Assembly: GCA_946479185.1 (NCBI GenBank)
Contig: CAMLFF010000011.1
Location: 1-23,056 of the forward strand
DNA length: 23,056 bases
Direction: 5' to 3'
Source: an uncultured Sphingobium sp.
GTDB lineage: Bacteria; Pseudomonadota; Alphaproteobacteria; Sphingomonadales; Sphingomonadaceae
Positions 7,295-15,090 of this stretch are shown piece after piece; the first letter of the stretch is position 1; each line of letters opens with the position of its first letter. The position numbers and the translations under genes are program-made. A model generated the notes under the pieces. It worked only from the letters and a program-made list of their open reading frames with translations. It did not search any database and had not been told where the DNA came from.

Positions 7295-7435
7295 TAGGCT
7301 GGTGTCGCGCGCCACTCCTGCGCGGTCAAGCGGTGGATCGAATGATCTGGCAAGCCGTTGGTCCCATGCTTGCTCGCAGAGATGCGCGCCGATAAGGACG
7401 GCGCAATCTATCTCGCGCGCAGCGCAGCCCCACTC

Positions 7436-7444
7436 AGGAAGGGA
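7436..7444 (+). promoter_or_regulatory. Strong Shine-Dalgarno that fixes a TTG start for the kinase
   Basis: AGGAAGGGA ends 7 nt before TTG 7452. No in-frame ATG near the start of the PfkB domain has comparable support, and the next in-frame ATG lies well inside the domain. This site therefore decides the start. Confidence 0.8.
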
Positions 7445-7451
7445 CGAAATC

Positions 7452-8447
7452 TTGTCTGACCCAATTCTCGACGTTGTCGCCATCGGCAATGCCATTGTCG
7501 ATGTGATCTCGCAGGAAGATGACGCCTTCATCGCCAGCCATGCCCTCACCAAGGGCGGCATGCAGTTGATCGATGCGGAGCAGGCCGAGCAGCTCTATCT
7601 CGACATGGGCACCGGCCTTGAGATTTCGGGTGGTTCTGCCGCCAACACGCTTGCTGGTCTCGCCGCGCTAGGCAGCAAATGCGGTTTCATCGGTCAGGTT
7701 GCGGACGATCAGCTTGGTCGCATTTTCGCCCATGATATTCGCGCGCTCGGCATCCGTTATGAGACGGCGCTGGGTGGCGATGGGCCGCCCACCGCGCGAT
7801 GCCTCATCATGGTGACGCCAGACGCGCAGCGCACGATGAACACATTCCTCGGCGCCTCGCAGTTCCTGCCCGCCAGCGCGCTCGATCTGGACATGATCCG
7901 CTCGGCGCGCATCCTGTATCTCGAAGGCTATTTGTGGGATCCTGAGCAGCCCCGTGCAGCGATGCGCAATGCAATCGATGCCGCGCGCAGTGCAGGCCGC
8001 AAAGTGGCCTTCACGCTCTCCGATACATTCGTCATCGAGCGGCATCGTGACGACTTCGTCAATCTGATCGAGGAAGGGCTGATCGACATTCTCTTCTCGA
8101 ACGAGAATGAAATCTGCTCGCTCGCGCAGACGCAGGATTGCGAAGCGGCGATTGCGACCTTCGCGCCCAAATTGCCGACGCTCGTGGTCACACGCAGCGA
8201 AAAGGGCGCGATCGCGATTCAGGATGGCATGCGGCATGAAGTCAGCGCTGCGCCGGTTGAGCGAGTCATCGATACCACTGGCGCGGGCGATCTCTTCGCT
8301 GCGGGCTTCCTGGCTGGCTATGTACGGGGCAAGGCGCCGTCGCTTTGTCTGGAGTTGGGCGCAATCGCCGCTGCCGAAGTCATCGGTCACTATGGCGCCC
8401 GGCCTGAGGCGGACCTCAAGGATCTGACGCGCAGCCTGTTGAGCTGA
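7452..8447 (+). CDS. PfkB-family sugar/nucleoside kinase, adenosine kinase-like
   Basis: The 331-residue product is a complete ribokinase-fold kinase. It begins DPILDVVAIGNAIVDVIS, has the substrate-side GGSAANTLAGLA motif at about 60-71 and GQVADDQLG at 81-89, and ends with the family signature DTTGAGDLFAAGFLAGY, with catalytic base D280. Such enzymes phosphorylate a nucleoside or sugar hydroxyl with ATP. Alphaproteobacterial proteins of this length and N-terminus are usually annotated adenosine kinase (adenosine to AMP), but sequence alone does not exclude another PfkB substrate. Translation starts at TTG 7452, supported by a strong Shine-Dalgarno. The longer open frame from 7200 is antisense to the EI24-like gene. 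The gene is divergent from EI24 (157 nt), and its last 32 nt overlap the end of the convergent ribbon-helix-helix gene. Confidence 0.92.
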   Translation: MSDPILDVVAIGNAIVDVISQEDDAFIASHALTKGGMQLIDAEQAEQLYLDMGTGLEISGGSAANTLAGLAALGSKCGFIGQVADDQLGRIFAHDIRALGIRYETALGGDGPPTARCLIMVTPDAQRTMNTFLGASQFLPASALDLDMIRSARILYLEGYLWDPEQPRAAMRNAIDAARSAGRKVAFTLSDTFVIERHRDDFVNLIEEGLIDILFSNENEICSLAQTQDCEAAIATFAPKLPTLVVTRSEKGAIAIQDGMRHEVSAAPVERVIDTTGAGDLFAAGFLAGYVRGKAPSLCLELGAIAAAEVIGHYGARPEADLKDLTRSLLS

Positions 8448-8736
8448 CGTCAAATCCAGCGGACGGCGGCGGGGAGTCCTGCCCGCCGTCCAGCGCTGCA
8501 GCGAGTATCCAGCAGCGCACAGCGCTCGCCAGATTGGGCGGATCATCCACCATGATGCGCGCTGCATCGATCCGCGCAACTAGCGCGCTCAGCGGTAGCC
8601 CCGCGCGGGCAGCACTCTCTTCCAGCGCGCGCCAAAAGAGAGGCTCAAGACTGATCGACGTCGTATGTCCGGCAATGGTCATGCTGCGCTTGACCGGCCC
8701 GGCGTAGAGCAAAGCGGATTGCTCCACCGCCTGCAT
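8416..8736 (-). CDS. Ribbon-helix-helix domain protein
   Basis: The 106-residue product contains GPVKRSMTIAGHTTSISLEP, then FWRALEESAARAGLPLSALVARID. This is the layout of the small ribbon-helix-helix proteins widespread in alphaproteobacteria: a beta strand (KRSMTIAGHTTSISL) that would pair in a dimer and two helices. DNA binding is likely, target unknown. The C-terminal 20 residues (after about 85) are low complexity and probably disordered. The ATG at 8736 overlaps the phaB TGA by one base (TGATG), so translation is probably coupled. The longer frame to 8805 lies wholly inside phaB and is not used here. Its 3' end overlaps the convergent kinase gene by 32 nt. As the last gene of the five-gene run it could be an autoregulator or a PHB-related regulator, but that is speculation. 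Confidence 0.82.
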   Translation of the reverse strand: MQAVEQSALLYAGPVKRSMTIAGHTTSISLEPLFWRALEESAARAGLPLSALVARIDAARIMVDDPPNLASAVRCWILAAALDGGQDSPPPSAGFDVSSTGCASDP

Positions 8737-9458
8737 CAATACATGTGCTGGCCGCCGTTGAGCGACAGGGTCGATCCGGTGACGAAGCCAGCTTCCTCGC
8801 TGCACAGGAAGGCAACGCCACGCGCAATCTCGCTCGCCTGACCGAGGCGGCCAACGGGGATACGCGCGACGATCTTCTCAAGCACCTGAGCAGGCACGGC
8901 AGCGACCATATCCGTATCGATATAGCCCGGCGCGATGGCGTTTACGGTGACGCCAGCCTTAGCGCCTTCCTGCGCCAGCGCCTTAGTGAAGCCATGAATA
9001 CCGGACTTGGCCGCCGCATAATTCACCTGACCATATTGGCCAGCCTGACCATTGATCGAGCCGATATTGACGATCCGACCCCAACCGCGCTCGCGCATGC
9101 CGGGGAAGGTGGCCTTCGCCATGTTGAAACAGCCACCGAGGTTGATGCGCATGACTTCGTTCCAATCCTCGAACGTCATCTTCATGAGCACGCCATCACG
9201 CGTAATACCGGCATTGTTTACGACGATATCGACTGGGCCAAGATCGGCCGCGACTTGCTCGCAGCCAGCGATGCAAGCTTCATGATCGCCCACATCCCAT
9301 GCATAGGACTGGATGCCAGTTGACTCGGTGAAAGCCTTGGCGCGCTCGGTATTGCCCGCATAGTTGGCCGCAACCACATAGCCCATATCGCGCAAGGCAA
9401 GGCTGATCGCTTCGCCAATGCCCCGTGTACCACCGGTGACGATCGCAACTCTGCTCAT
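8736..9458 (-). CDS. phaB: Acetoacetyl-CoA reductase (PhaB-type SDR)
   Basis: A 240-residue short-chain dehydrogenase. It has the nucleotide-binding TGGTRGIG (8-15), NNAG (81-84) and the catalytic set S134, Y147 and K151 with classical spacing. It ends NGGQHMY, a C-terminus characteristic of NADPH-dependent acetoacetyl-CoA reductases that make (R)-3-hydroxybutyryl-CoA for polyhydroxybutyrate. FabG (3-oxoacyl-ACP reductase) is the main alternative, but the ending and the TFEDWNEVMRINLGGCFN stretch favour PhaB. AGGAGAGAG (9462-9470) lies just upstream of ATG 9458. Neither phaA nor phaC is in the window, so polymer synthesis genes must be elsewhere if present. It lies 22 nt after hemH and overlaps the next gene by one base. 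Confidence 0.92.
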   Translation of the reverse strand: MSRVAIVTGGTRGIGEAISLALRDMGYVVAANYAGNTERAKAFTESTGIQSYAWDVGDHEACIAGCEQVAADLGPVDIVVNNAGITRDGVLMKMTFEDWNEVMRINLGGCFNMAKATFPGMRERGWGRIVNIGSINGQAGQYGQVNYAAAKSGIHGFTKALAQEGAKAGVTVNAIAPGYIDTDMVAAVPAQVLEKIVARIPVGRLGQASEIARGVAFLCSEEAGFVTGSTLSLNGGQHMY

Positions 9459-9480
9459 GCACTCTCTCCTGATTAGGCCG

Positions 9481-10497
9481 TCAAACTATTGAACCGTCCC
9501 CTGACGGCGTTTCCACCCAGCCCGACAGTTCCCGACCGAGCAGGTGGCTGTACATAGCAATAGCGTCAGCCTCCGCGTTTAAACAGGGCAAAAAGGCAAA
9601 GTCCTGACCACCTGCTTCGACAAAGCTCTCCTTGCCGCGCATCGCAATTTCTTCCAGCGTTTCGAGGCAATCGGAGGAAAAGCCCGGCGTGAACACCGCG
9701 ACCGAGTTCACACCCTGCGCACCCAGCTCTTCCAGCACCGTGTCTGTCGCGGGCTCCAGCCACTTGGCCGGGCCGAAGCGGGATTGGAACGTCACTATGA
9801 CCTCACGCCCCAGCGCCTCGCTCAGCAGGCGCGCGGTTTCCAGGCACTGGCTTTGATAGGGATCGCCCAAATCGCGCGTGCGCACCGGCATCCCGTGGAA
9901 GCTTGCAACGATCCGCTCTGGCTTGAACGGCAGCGCGGCGACTTGTGCGAGCGTGCGGGCGCGCAGCGTCTCGATATAGGCCGCATCATTATAATAGGGC
10001 GGCAGGGTGCGGATGGCTGGTTGCCAGCGCATTTTCTCGAGCACCTGGCCCAGCTTGTCCATCACCGTCGCGGTCGTCGCCGCGCAATATTGCGGATAGA
10101 GCGGCGCGATGAGAATGCGCTCATGCCCACTCTCCTTGAGCGCCTTGAACCGCGAGTCAATCGACGGAGAACCATAGCGCATGGCCCAATCCACAGTGAT
10201 TCCTTCGCCCCATGCGGCCTGCAGGGCGCGCGCCGTATCGCGCGTGTTGACGGCAAGCGGCGATCCTTCCGCCGTCCACACCAGCTTGTAAGCGTGGGCG
10301 GACTTGCGCGGGCGGGTCGTGAGCACGACGCCGCGCAAGATGGGCTGCCAGATCAGTTGCGGGATTTCCACCACGCGCGGATCGGACAGAAATTCGCCAA
10401 GATAGCGCTTCACCGCTGCGGGCGTTGGCGCATCGGGCGTGCCGAGATTGACGAGCAGAACGGCCACTTTGCCGGGCGTAACGGACGAAATCTTCAT
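9481..10497 (-). CDS. hemH: Ferrochelatase
   Basis: HemH inserts Fe2+ into protoporphyrin IX, the last step of protoheme synthesis. The 338-residue product starts KVAVLLVNLGTPDAPTPAAV and carries YLGEFLSDPRVVEIP. It also has the metal-site histidine H201 in SFHGMPVRTRDLGDPY, FQSRFGPAKWLEP, and the acidic patch FTPGFSSDCLETLEEI with the conserved glutamate about E279. All main family blocks are present and the length is normal for the bacterial short form. The ATG at 10497 overlaps the TGA of the upstream molybdenum hydroxylase gene by four bases (ATGA), indicating translational coupling. The protein is presumably cytoplasmic or peripheral at the inner membrane. No iron-responsive operator is obvious. 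Confidence 0.97.
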   Translation of the reverse strand: MKISSVTPGKVAVLLVNLGTPDAPTPAAVKRYLGEFLSDPRVVEIPQLIWQPILRGVVLTTRPRKSAHAYKLVWTAEGSPLAVNTRDTARALQAAWGEGITVDWAMRYGSPSIDSRFKALKESGHERILIAPLYPQYCAATTATVMDKLGQVLEKMRWQPAIRTLPPYYNDAAYIETLRARTLAQVAALPFKPERIVASFHGMPVRTRDLGDPYQSQCLETARLLSEALGREVIVTFQSRFGPAKWLEPATDTVLEELGAQGVNSVAVFTPGFSSDCLETLEEIAMRGKESFVEAGGQDFAFLPCLNAEADAIAMYSHLLGRELSGWVETPSGDGSIV

Positions 10498-12797
10498 GTG
10501 TCGTTCCCGGTGATCGGCAGGCGACGGTAGCGCTTGCCACTGATTGTTGCGAGCGCACTGGCCAGCGCCGGAGCGACAGCCGGAACGCCCAATTCACTAA
10601 AGCCGACTGTGTCGCCAGCGCTTTCCAGAAACTCCACGGACACCTCGCCCACATCGGCAAGGCGCGGCAGACCATAATCGCGCAGGCGCATCGTTTGGGG
10701 CAAGGAGCCGCTATAATTTGGGGCACCGCCCATCGCCATTGCCAGGCCGAAGATGAGGCCCCCCTCGATCTGCTGGCGCGCAATGGTAGGGTTCACCGGC
10801 TTGCCGATGTCAACGACGGCGCTGATCTTTTTCGCAACGATACGCCCTTGGGCAAATCCTGCCTCGACGAGCACGGCGATGTAGCCACCGCGCATCCGAT
10901 GGCAGGCAAGGCCCTGTCCGCTGCCGGGGATGCCGCCCTGCCAGCCGCCCAAGGCGGCGACGGCGGTGAGGCACTGAGCGAGCCGGGGCTGATTGCCGAG
11001 CAATTGAATACGGAACGAGAGTGGCTCGACGCCGGAGACGAACGCCAGCTCATCAATGAAGCTCTCGGAGAAGAAGCAGCCATAACTATCGGCATTGCTG
11101 CGCCACCGCCCGGCGGGGAGCGCGATATCGACTGGGAAATGATCGACCGCGAAATTGGGGATGGCATAGGGCATATCCATGCCGGAAACGGTCAGCTCAT
11201 CGGTGCGCGTTGCATTGTCTGACAAGGCCTGCGGACGGGTCTGCCTCTCGGCCACACGCCCCCAGACTTGCGCCAGCGCTGCGGGCGCGGCGAGCTTGGC
11301 GGACCAGCCCTCGATCAGACCACCGCGACCCAGCTTTGCAAACATCCGCGCCTTGGCGGGCGGGCGCGGGCAATCGCGGATGATGTCTTCTGAGCGGGAC
11401 CACATGAGTTGCACGGGCGCCTTGGCCTCGCGGGATAGGATCGCGGCCTGAACGCCTGCATCGACTTCCATCTTGAGCCCAAAGGAGCCGCCTGCGAACA
11501 GCGGGTAAATCGTCACCTCATTCTCGGAGATCCCAAGCGCCGTCGCCACAGCCTTGCGCGCCAAGGTCGGCGCTTGCGTCGGCATCCAGACTTCAACATC
11601 GCCGGGGCGCACGCGGGCGGTCGCGGCCATTGGTTCCAATGCAAGGTGGAGGGCGGGCGCGACGCTGTAATCCGCACGCACCACCCGCGCATTCTCGAAT
11701 ACCGGTAAAAGATCGCCCCGGTTGAAATAACGCGCGCCGTCGCCGCTCTCGAAAGCAGCCTCCAACGCAGCATCAATGGCCGCGTCGTCCAGTTCCGGCC
11801 CGGCAAGCCTGAACACCGGATCGAGCCGATTGAGTGCCTGATTGGCGGCCCACCAGTTGCGCGCCGTCACGGCCACCCAACCGCCATGCTGCACGATGCC
11901 GATCATGCCCGGCACTTTGCGCGCCGCTTCCTCATTCATGGACTCAATGCTGGCGGCGTTGACAGGGCCCTGCCGGATCGAGGCATAGACCATGTCCGGC
12001 AGACGGATATCCGCCGCATAATTGGCTGAGCCGTCGATCTTGGCCGGGATATCCAACCGCGGCGCGTCACTGCCGATCAGCGCATCATCGCGACTTGCCG
12101 GACGGTAGGGCAATACAGCCGGCAGCTTGAAGCCCGCCGCTTCCTGCGCCAGCGCGCCGATGCGGGCCTTGTTTTTGCCGTCCGACACGATGCCGCCAAC
12201 AATGTCGCAGCTTTCCGGCGACACATCCCAGCGCGCCGCCGCCGCCATGCACAGCAGCACGCGCGCTGTGGCCCCAGCCTTTTTGAGATCATCGAAGAAA
12301 TTGGGGATCGAGGTGGACCCGCCCGTCAGCATGAGGTTCGAGCGACGTGCATATTCATCGAGTGCGGCATTGCTCACGCTGCCGAAAGTGCGCGTTACGG
12401 GACCAGCGAACCATTCGCGCACCAGCAGCCGGTTAGCATAGAGCGGCCCTGGAGGCGCAGGTTGCACTGCTACCGTGCGCCAATCCGCGCCCAGTTCATC
12501 CGCAACGATTTGCGCGAACATCGTGAAGACGCCCTGGCCAAGCTCGGCCTGCGGCACGATGACGATCACCTGACCGCTGCGATCGATCTTGAGGAACGCG
12601 CCGAAGCCCGTCTCACTCTCAATCGTATCAGCCCGCTGAGCATAGTCGCGTGGCCATAGCGCCCATGCGACCGCAAGACCGCCGCCAGCAGCAGCGCCAG
12701 TAAGCAGGGCGCGGCGGCTGATCTGCGGCAGGCCGCGTCTTTCCCCTTTGGCGCCCTTGCCGCGTTCAGCCAAAGCTGGCTCCAGCGCGCTGTTCAT
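10494..12797 (-). CDS. Tat-exported molybdenum hydroxylase large subunit (isoquinoline 1-oxidoreductase beta / xanthine dehydrogenase family)
   Basis: A molybdopterin-cytosine-dinucleotide type hydroxylase subunit of 767 residues. The N-terminus has a twin-arginine signal (SRRALLTGAAAGGGLAVAWA, about 28-47). The IorB-like block VPQAELGQGVFTMFAQIVAD (81-100) follows, then LTGGSTSIPNFFDDLKKAGA and LDIPAKIDGSANYAADIRLP. Further on are the GGSFGLKMEVDAGVQAAILS cofactor-binding motif and, near the C-terminus, VGFSELGVPAVAPALA with the likely catalytic glutamate. The family oxidises N-heterocycles or aldehydes. Such enzymes need a 2Fe-2S small subunit, which is not adjacent here. The ATG at 12797 overlaps the end of mrp by 32 nt and lacks a Shine-Dalgarno. 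A TTG at 12773, with GGAG 6 nt upstream, is a real alternative, and both keep the Tat signal. The frame open further to 13097 is antiparallel-free but lies inside mrp and is not used. Substrate unknown. Confidence 0.88.
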   Translation of the reverse strand: MNSALEPALAERGKGAKGERRGLPQISRRALLTGAAAGGGLAVAWALWPRDYAQRADTIESETGFGAFLKIDRSGQVIVIVPQAELGQGVFTMFAQIVADELGADWRTVAVQPAPPGPLYANRLLVREWFAGPVTRTFGSVSNAALDEYARRSNLMLTGGSTSIPNFFDDLKKAGATARVLLCMAAAARWDVSPESCDIVGGIVSDGKNKARIGALAQEAAGFKLPAVLPYRPASRDDALIGSDAPRLDIPAKIDGSANYAADIRLPDMVYASIRQGPVNAASIESMNEEAARKVPGMIGIVQHGGWVAVTARNWWAANQALNRLDPVFRLAGPELDDAAIDAALEAAFESGDGARYFNRGDLLPVFENARVVRADYSVAPALHLALEPMAATARVRPGDVEVWMPTQAPTLARKAVATALGISENEVTIYPLFAGGSFGLKMEVDAGVQAAILSREAKAPVQLMWSRSEDIIRDCPRPPAKARMFAKLGRGGLIEGWSAKLAAPAALAQVWGRVAERQTRPQALSDNATRTDELTVSGMDMPYAIPNFAVDHFPVDIALPAGRWRSNADSYGCFFSESFIDELAFVSGVEPLSFRIQLLGNQPRLAQCLTAVAALGGWQGGIPGSGQGLACHRMRGGYIAVLVEAGFAQGRIVAKKISAVVDIGKPVNPTIARQQIEGGLIFGLAMAMGGAPNYSGSLPQTMRLRDYGLPRLADVGEVSVEFLESAGDTVGFSELGVPAVAPALASALATISGKRYRRLPITGNDT

Positions 12798-13779
12798 CGA
12801 GCCAATCGGAGACGCGCTGCGCAATCTGGCGGAAGGGCTGGCCAACAATGCCATCATCGGCGGCAGGCGGCGTTCCGGCATCCGACGCTGTTCGAACGGC
12901 GATATCGAGCGGCACGCGCCCAAGAAAGGCCATGCCAGCCTGCGCCGCATTGGCTTCCGCACCGCCGGAGCCGAAGGGATCCGACACTTCGCCGCAATGC
13001 GGGCAGACATAGCCCGCCATATTCTCGACCATGCCGATGACCGGCACCTTGGCCTGATCGAAAAAGCTGATCGCGCGGGTCGCATCGATGAGCGCAAGGT
13101 CCTGCGGAGTGGAAATGATGACGGCGCCTGCTGGCTTGTAGCGCTGCACCATCGTCAATTGCACATCGCCGGTGCCTGGCGGCAGATCGACGATCAGCAG
13201 ATCGATCCCACTCCAGTCGGCATCCAGCAATTGGCCGAGCGCATTGCCCGCCATCGGCCCGCGCCACGCGATCGCCTGCCCCGCCTTCGCGAGATGGCCC
13301 ATCGACAACATCGGAATGCCTTGCGCATTTTGCACCGGAATGAGCCGCTTGCCTTCCGCCTCCGGCTTCACATTTTCGCTCGCCAGCAGGCGCGGCAGGG
13401 ATGGGCCATAAATATCCGCATCGACCATGCCCACGCGCCTGCCCAGCCGCTTGAGCGCAACCGCGAGATTCACGGCCAGCGTGGATTTGCCGACGCCGCC
13501 CTTGCCCGAGCCGACCGCAATGATGAGCGGCCGCGTAGAGCGCTCCGCCGTCATCGCCACGCGCACATCCTCGATGCCTGGCTGCGCAATGCCCTCGGAC
13601 ACGATGCTCGCGGCCATCGCCTCCCGCTGCGCCGGATCAAGTCCGCCGACATCCAGCACAAGGCTCAGCACATTCTCTTTCATGCGCAGGCCGCTTGCCC
13701 GACCTTGCGCCAATTCGCTGATCCGATTGGCCAGCGCCTCATCAATGGCCTTGTCGGCCTCTTTCGATCCGTCACTCAT
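12766..13779 (-). CDS. mrp: Mrp/ApbC/NBP35-family Fe-S cluster carrier ATPase
   Basis: The 337-residue product is a P-loop ATPase of the Mrp/ApbC type that holds and transfers Fe-S clusters. It carries the deviant Walker A GSGKGGVGKST (90-100), the switch motif VDADIYGPSLPRLL (119-132), DLLIVDLPPGTGDVQLT, and the cluster-ligating CPHC motif (C259, C262) in ENMAGYVCPHCGEV. The first 80 residues are an MIP18/DUF59-like domain in position. Start ATG 13779 is preceded within 2 nt by a 10-bp palindrome, and the Shine-Dalgarno is weak. It is first in a tight five-gene minus-strand run and its end overlaps the molybdenum hydroxylase gene. Supplying clusters for that enzyme's electron-transfer partner is a plausible link, but not shown by the sequence. 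Confidence 0.95.
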   Translation of the reverse strand: MSDGSKEADKAIDEALANRISELAQGRASGLRMKENVLSLVLDVGGLDPAQREAMAASIVSEGIAQPGIEDVRVAMTAERSTRPLIIAVGSGKGGVGKSTLAVNLAVALKRLGRRVGMVDADIYGPSLPRLLASENVKPEAEGKRLIPVQNAQGIPMLSMGHLAKAGQAIAWRGPMAGNALGQLLDADWSGIDLLIVDLPPGTGDVQLTMVQRYKPAGAVIISTPQDLALIDATRAISFFDQAKVPVIGMVENMAGYVCPHCGEVSDPFGSGGAEANAAQAGMAFLGRVPLDIAVRTASDAGTPPAADDGIVGQPFRQIAQRVSDWLDEQRAGASFG

Positions 13780-13780
13780 G

Positions 13781-13790
13781 AGAGCGCTCT
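13781..13790. promoter_or_regulatory. Palindrome AGAGCGCTCT in the mrp/hflK divergent region
   Basis: A perfect 10-bp palindrome begins one base upstream of the mrp ATG. Its AGCGCTCT half reappears at 13940-13947, about 25 nt before the hflK start. Two copies at the two ends of a 192-bp divergent promoter region could be operator half-sites or chance. No known regulator motif is recognised. Confidence 0.25.
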
Positions 13791-13971
13791 AGAGCAAGCC
13801 GCGCGCTTTGGGAATCAGTCAACGGGCCGCCCTTAATCTACTCATCGCGCATCCAAACGCCGCAAAACACCCTCAAGGACGCGAAAATTTGTGACTCAAG
13901 CTCCGAATAATGCTGGCACTACCCTGTATTTCCTTGGGAAGCGCTCTTATAGACAGGTTATGGATAGAGAC

Positions 13972-15090
13972 ATGACGCAACGCCCCGGCGAGACCTCGGC
14001 GATGAGCGAAGGCGGCCCCTGGGGCACTCGGGATGAGGATTCAGCCACAGGAAAGGGCGGTTCCGGCCCCCGTAATCCGTGGGCACCCCCACCACGTGGC
14101 GATACGCAAGGCAGCAATCAGGCCGGTCGCGGACCAAGTGCTGTCGATGAAATGTTTCGCCGGATGCGGGATAGTTTCGGCGGACCCGGCGGCGGTAATG
14201 GCGGCACGCGTATGCCCGGCAATGGCCGCACGCTCTGGCCCTATCTGCTAGGCGGCGCGCTGCTGATCTGGGTCGTGACGACCAGCATTCACCGCATCGG
14301 CCCGCAGGAGCGCGGCATCGTCTCGCAGCTTGGCAGCTATAGCCGCACGGTTGGCCCCGGCATCAACTGGAGCCTGCCTGCGCCGCTCGAGAGCGTGACA
14401 GTGCTGGACGTTGAAGAAATTCGCACGGTCGATCTCGGTTCAGCTGGTGATGAATCTCAAAAGCTGGTGCTGACCGGCGACCAGAATATCATCAACCTTG
14501 GTTATTCGGTGCGCTGGAACATCCGCGACCCCAAGCAATATCTCTTCCAAATCGCCAATCCTGACGAAACGATCGCGGCGGTCTCTGAATCCGCAATGCG
14601 TGCTGTCGTGGCGACCGTCTCGCTCACCGATGCACTCGGCGCTGGTCGTAACGCCATCGAGAGCCAGGTGCAGGAGCGGATGCAGAGCATTCTCGATAGC
14701 TATGGCGCAGGCGTCCGCATTCAGGGCGTCGCCATCAAGCAGGCCGATCCGCCGGAAGCCGTGAACGACGCCTTCAAGGAAGTGAGCGCGGCGCAGCAGG
14801 CAGCCGAGACCTATCTCAATCAGGCGCGCGCCTATTCGCAGCAGCTTGCCGCATCATCTCAGGGTGAAGCGCAGGCGTTCGACAAGGTCTATGAGGAGTA
14901 TCGCCTCGCGCCGGAAGTTACCCGCCAGCGTATGTATTATGAGACGATGGAAAAGGTGCTCTCGGGCGTGAACAAGACGATCATCGAGGCCAATGGCGTG
15001 ACGCCTTATCTGCCGCTCCCGGCTATCCGCGCGCGCCCTTCGGCGAGCGTTGAAGCCGCGGCGCAAACCGCGCAGGGAGCCGTACAATGA
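13972..15090 (+). CDS. hflK: FtsH protease regulator HflK (SPFH/band 7 family)
   Basis: HflK with HflC forms a large cage-like complex in the inner membrane that encloses and modulates FtsH. From ATG 13972 the product has 372 residues. It has a Gly/Pro-rich N-terminal tail (about 1-86, with PWGTRDED and NPWAPPPRG) in the cytoplasm, one membrane span at about 88-105 and an SPFH domain starting IHRIGPQERGIVSQLGSYSRTVGPG. A long helical stretch with EVSAAQQAAETYLNQARAYS follows. The C-terminus is Ala-rich. In-frame starts exist at GTG 13891, ATG 13960 and ATG 14002. 13972 is preferred because GGATAGAGA lies just upstream and the N-terminus is typical, but this is a judgement. The stop overlaps the hflC ATG by four bases. 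Confidence 0.94.
   Translation: MTQRPGETSAMSEGGPWGTRDEDSATGKGGSGPRNPWAPPPRGDTQGSNQAGRGPSAVDEMFRRMRDSFGGPGGGNGGTRMPGNGRTLWPYLLGGALLIWVVTTSIHRIGPQERGIVSQLGSYSRTVGPGINWSLPAPLESVTVLDVEEIRTVDLGSAGDESQKLVLTGDQNIINLGYSVRWNIRDPKQYLFQIANPDETIAAVSESAMRAVVATVSLTDALGAGRNAIESQVQERMQSILDSYGAGVRIQGVAIKQADPPEAVNDAFKEVSAAQQAAETYLNQARAYSQQLAASSQGEAQAFDKVYEEYRLAPEVTRQRMYYETMEKVLSGVNKTIIEANGVTPYLPLPAIRARPSASVEAAAQTAQGAVQ

Noticed and set aside
7668..8579. Minus-strand open frame of 303 residues opposite the kinase gene
   Set aside because: It is antisense to a complete PfkB kinase with its signature motif, and lacks any recognisable domain.
12748..13836. Plus-strand open frame of 362 residues opposite mrp
   Set aside because: It is antisense to an intact Mrp; the Arg/His-rich product is typical of a high-GC shadow frame.
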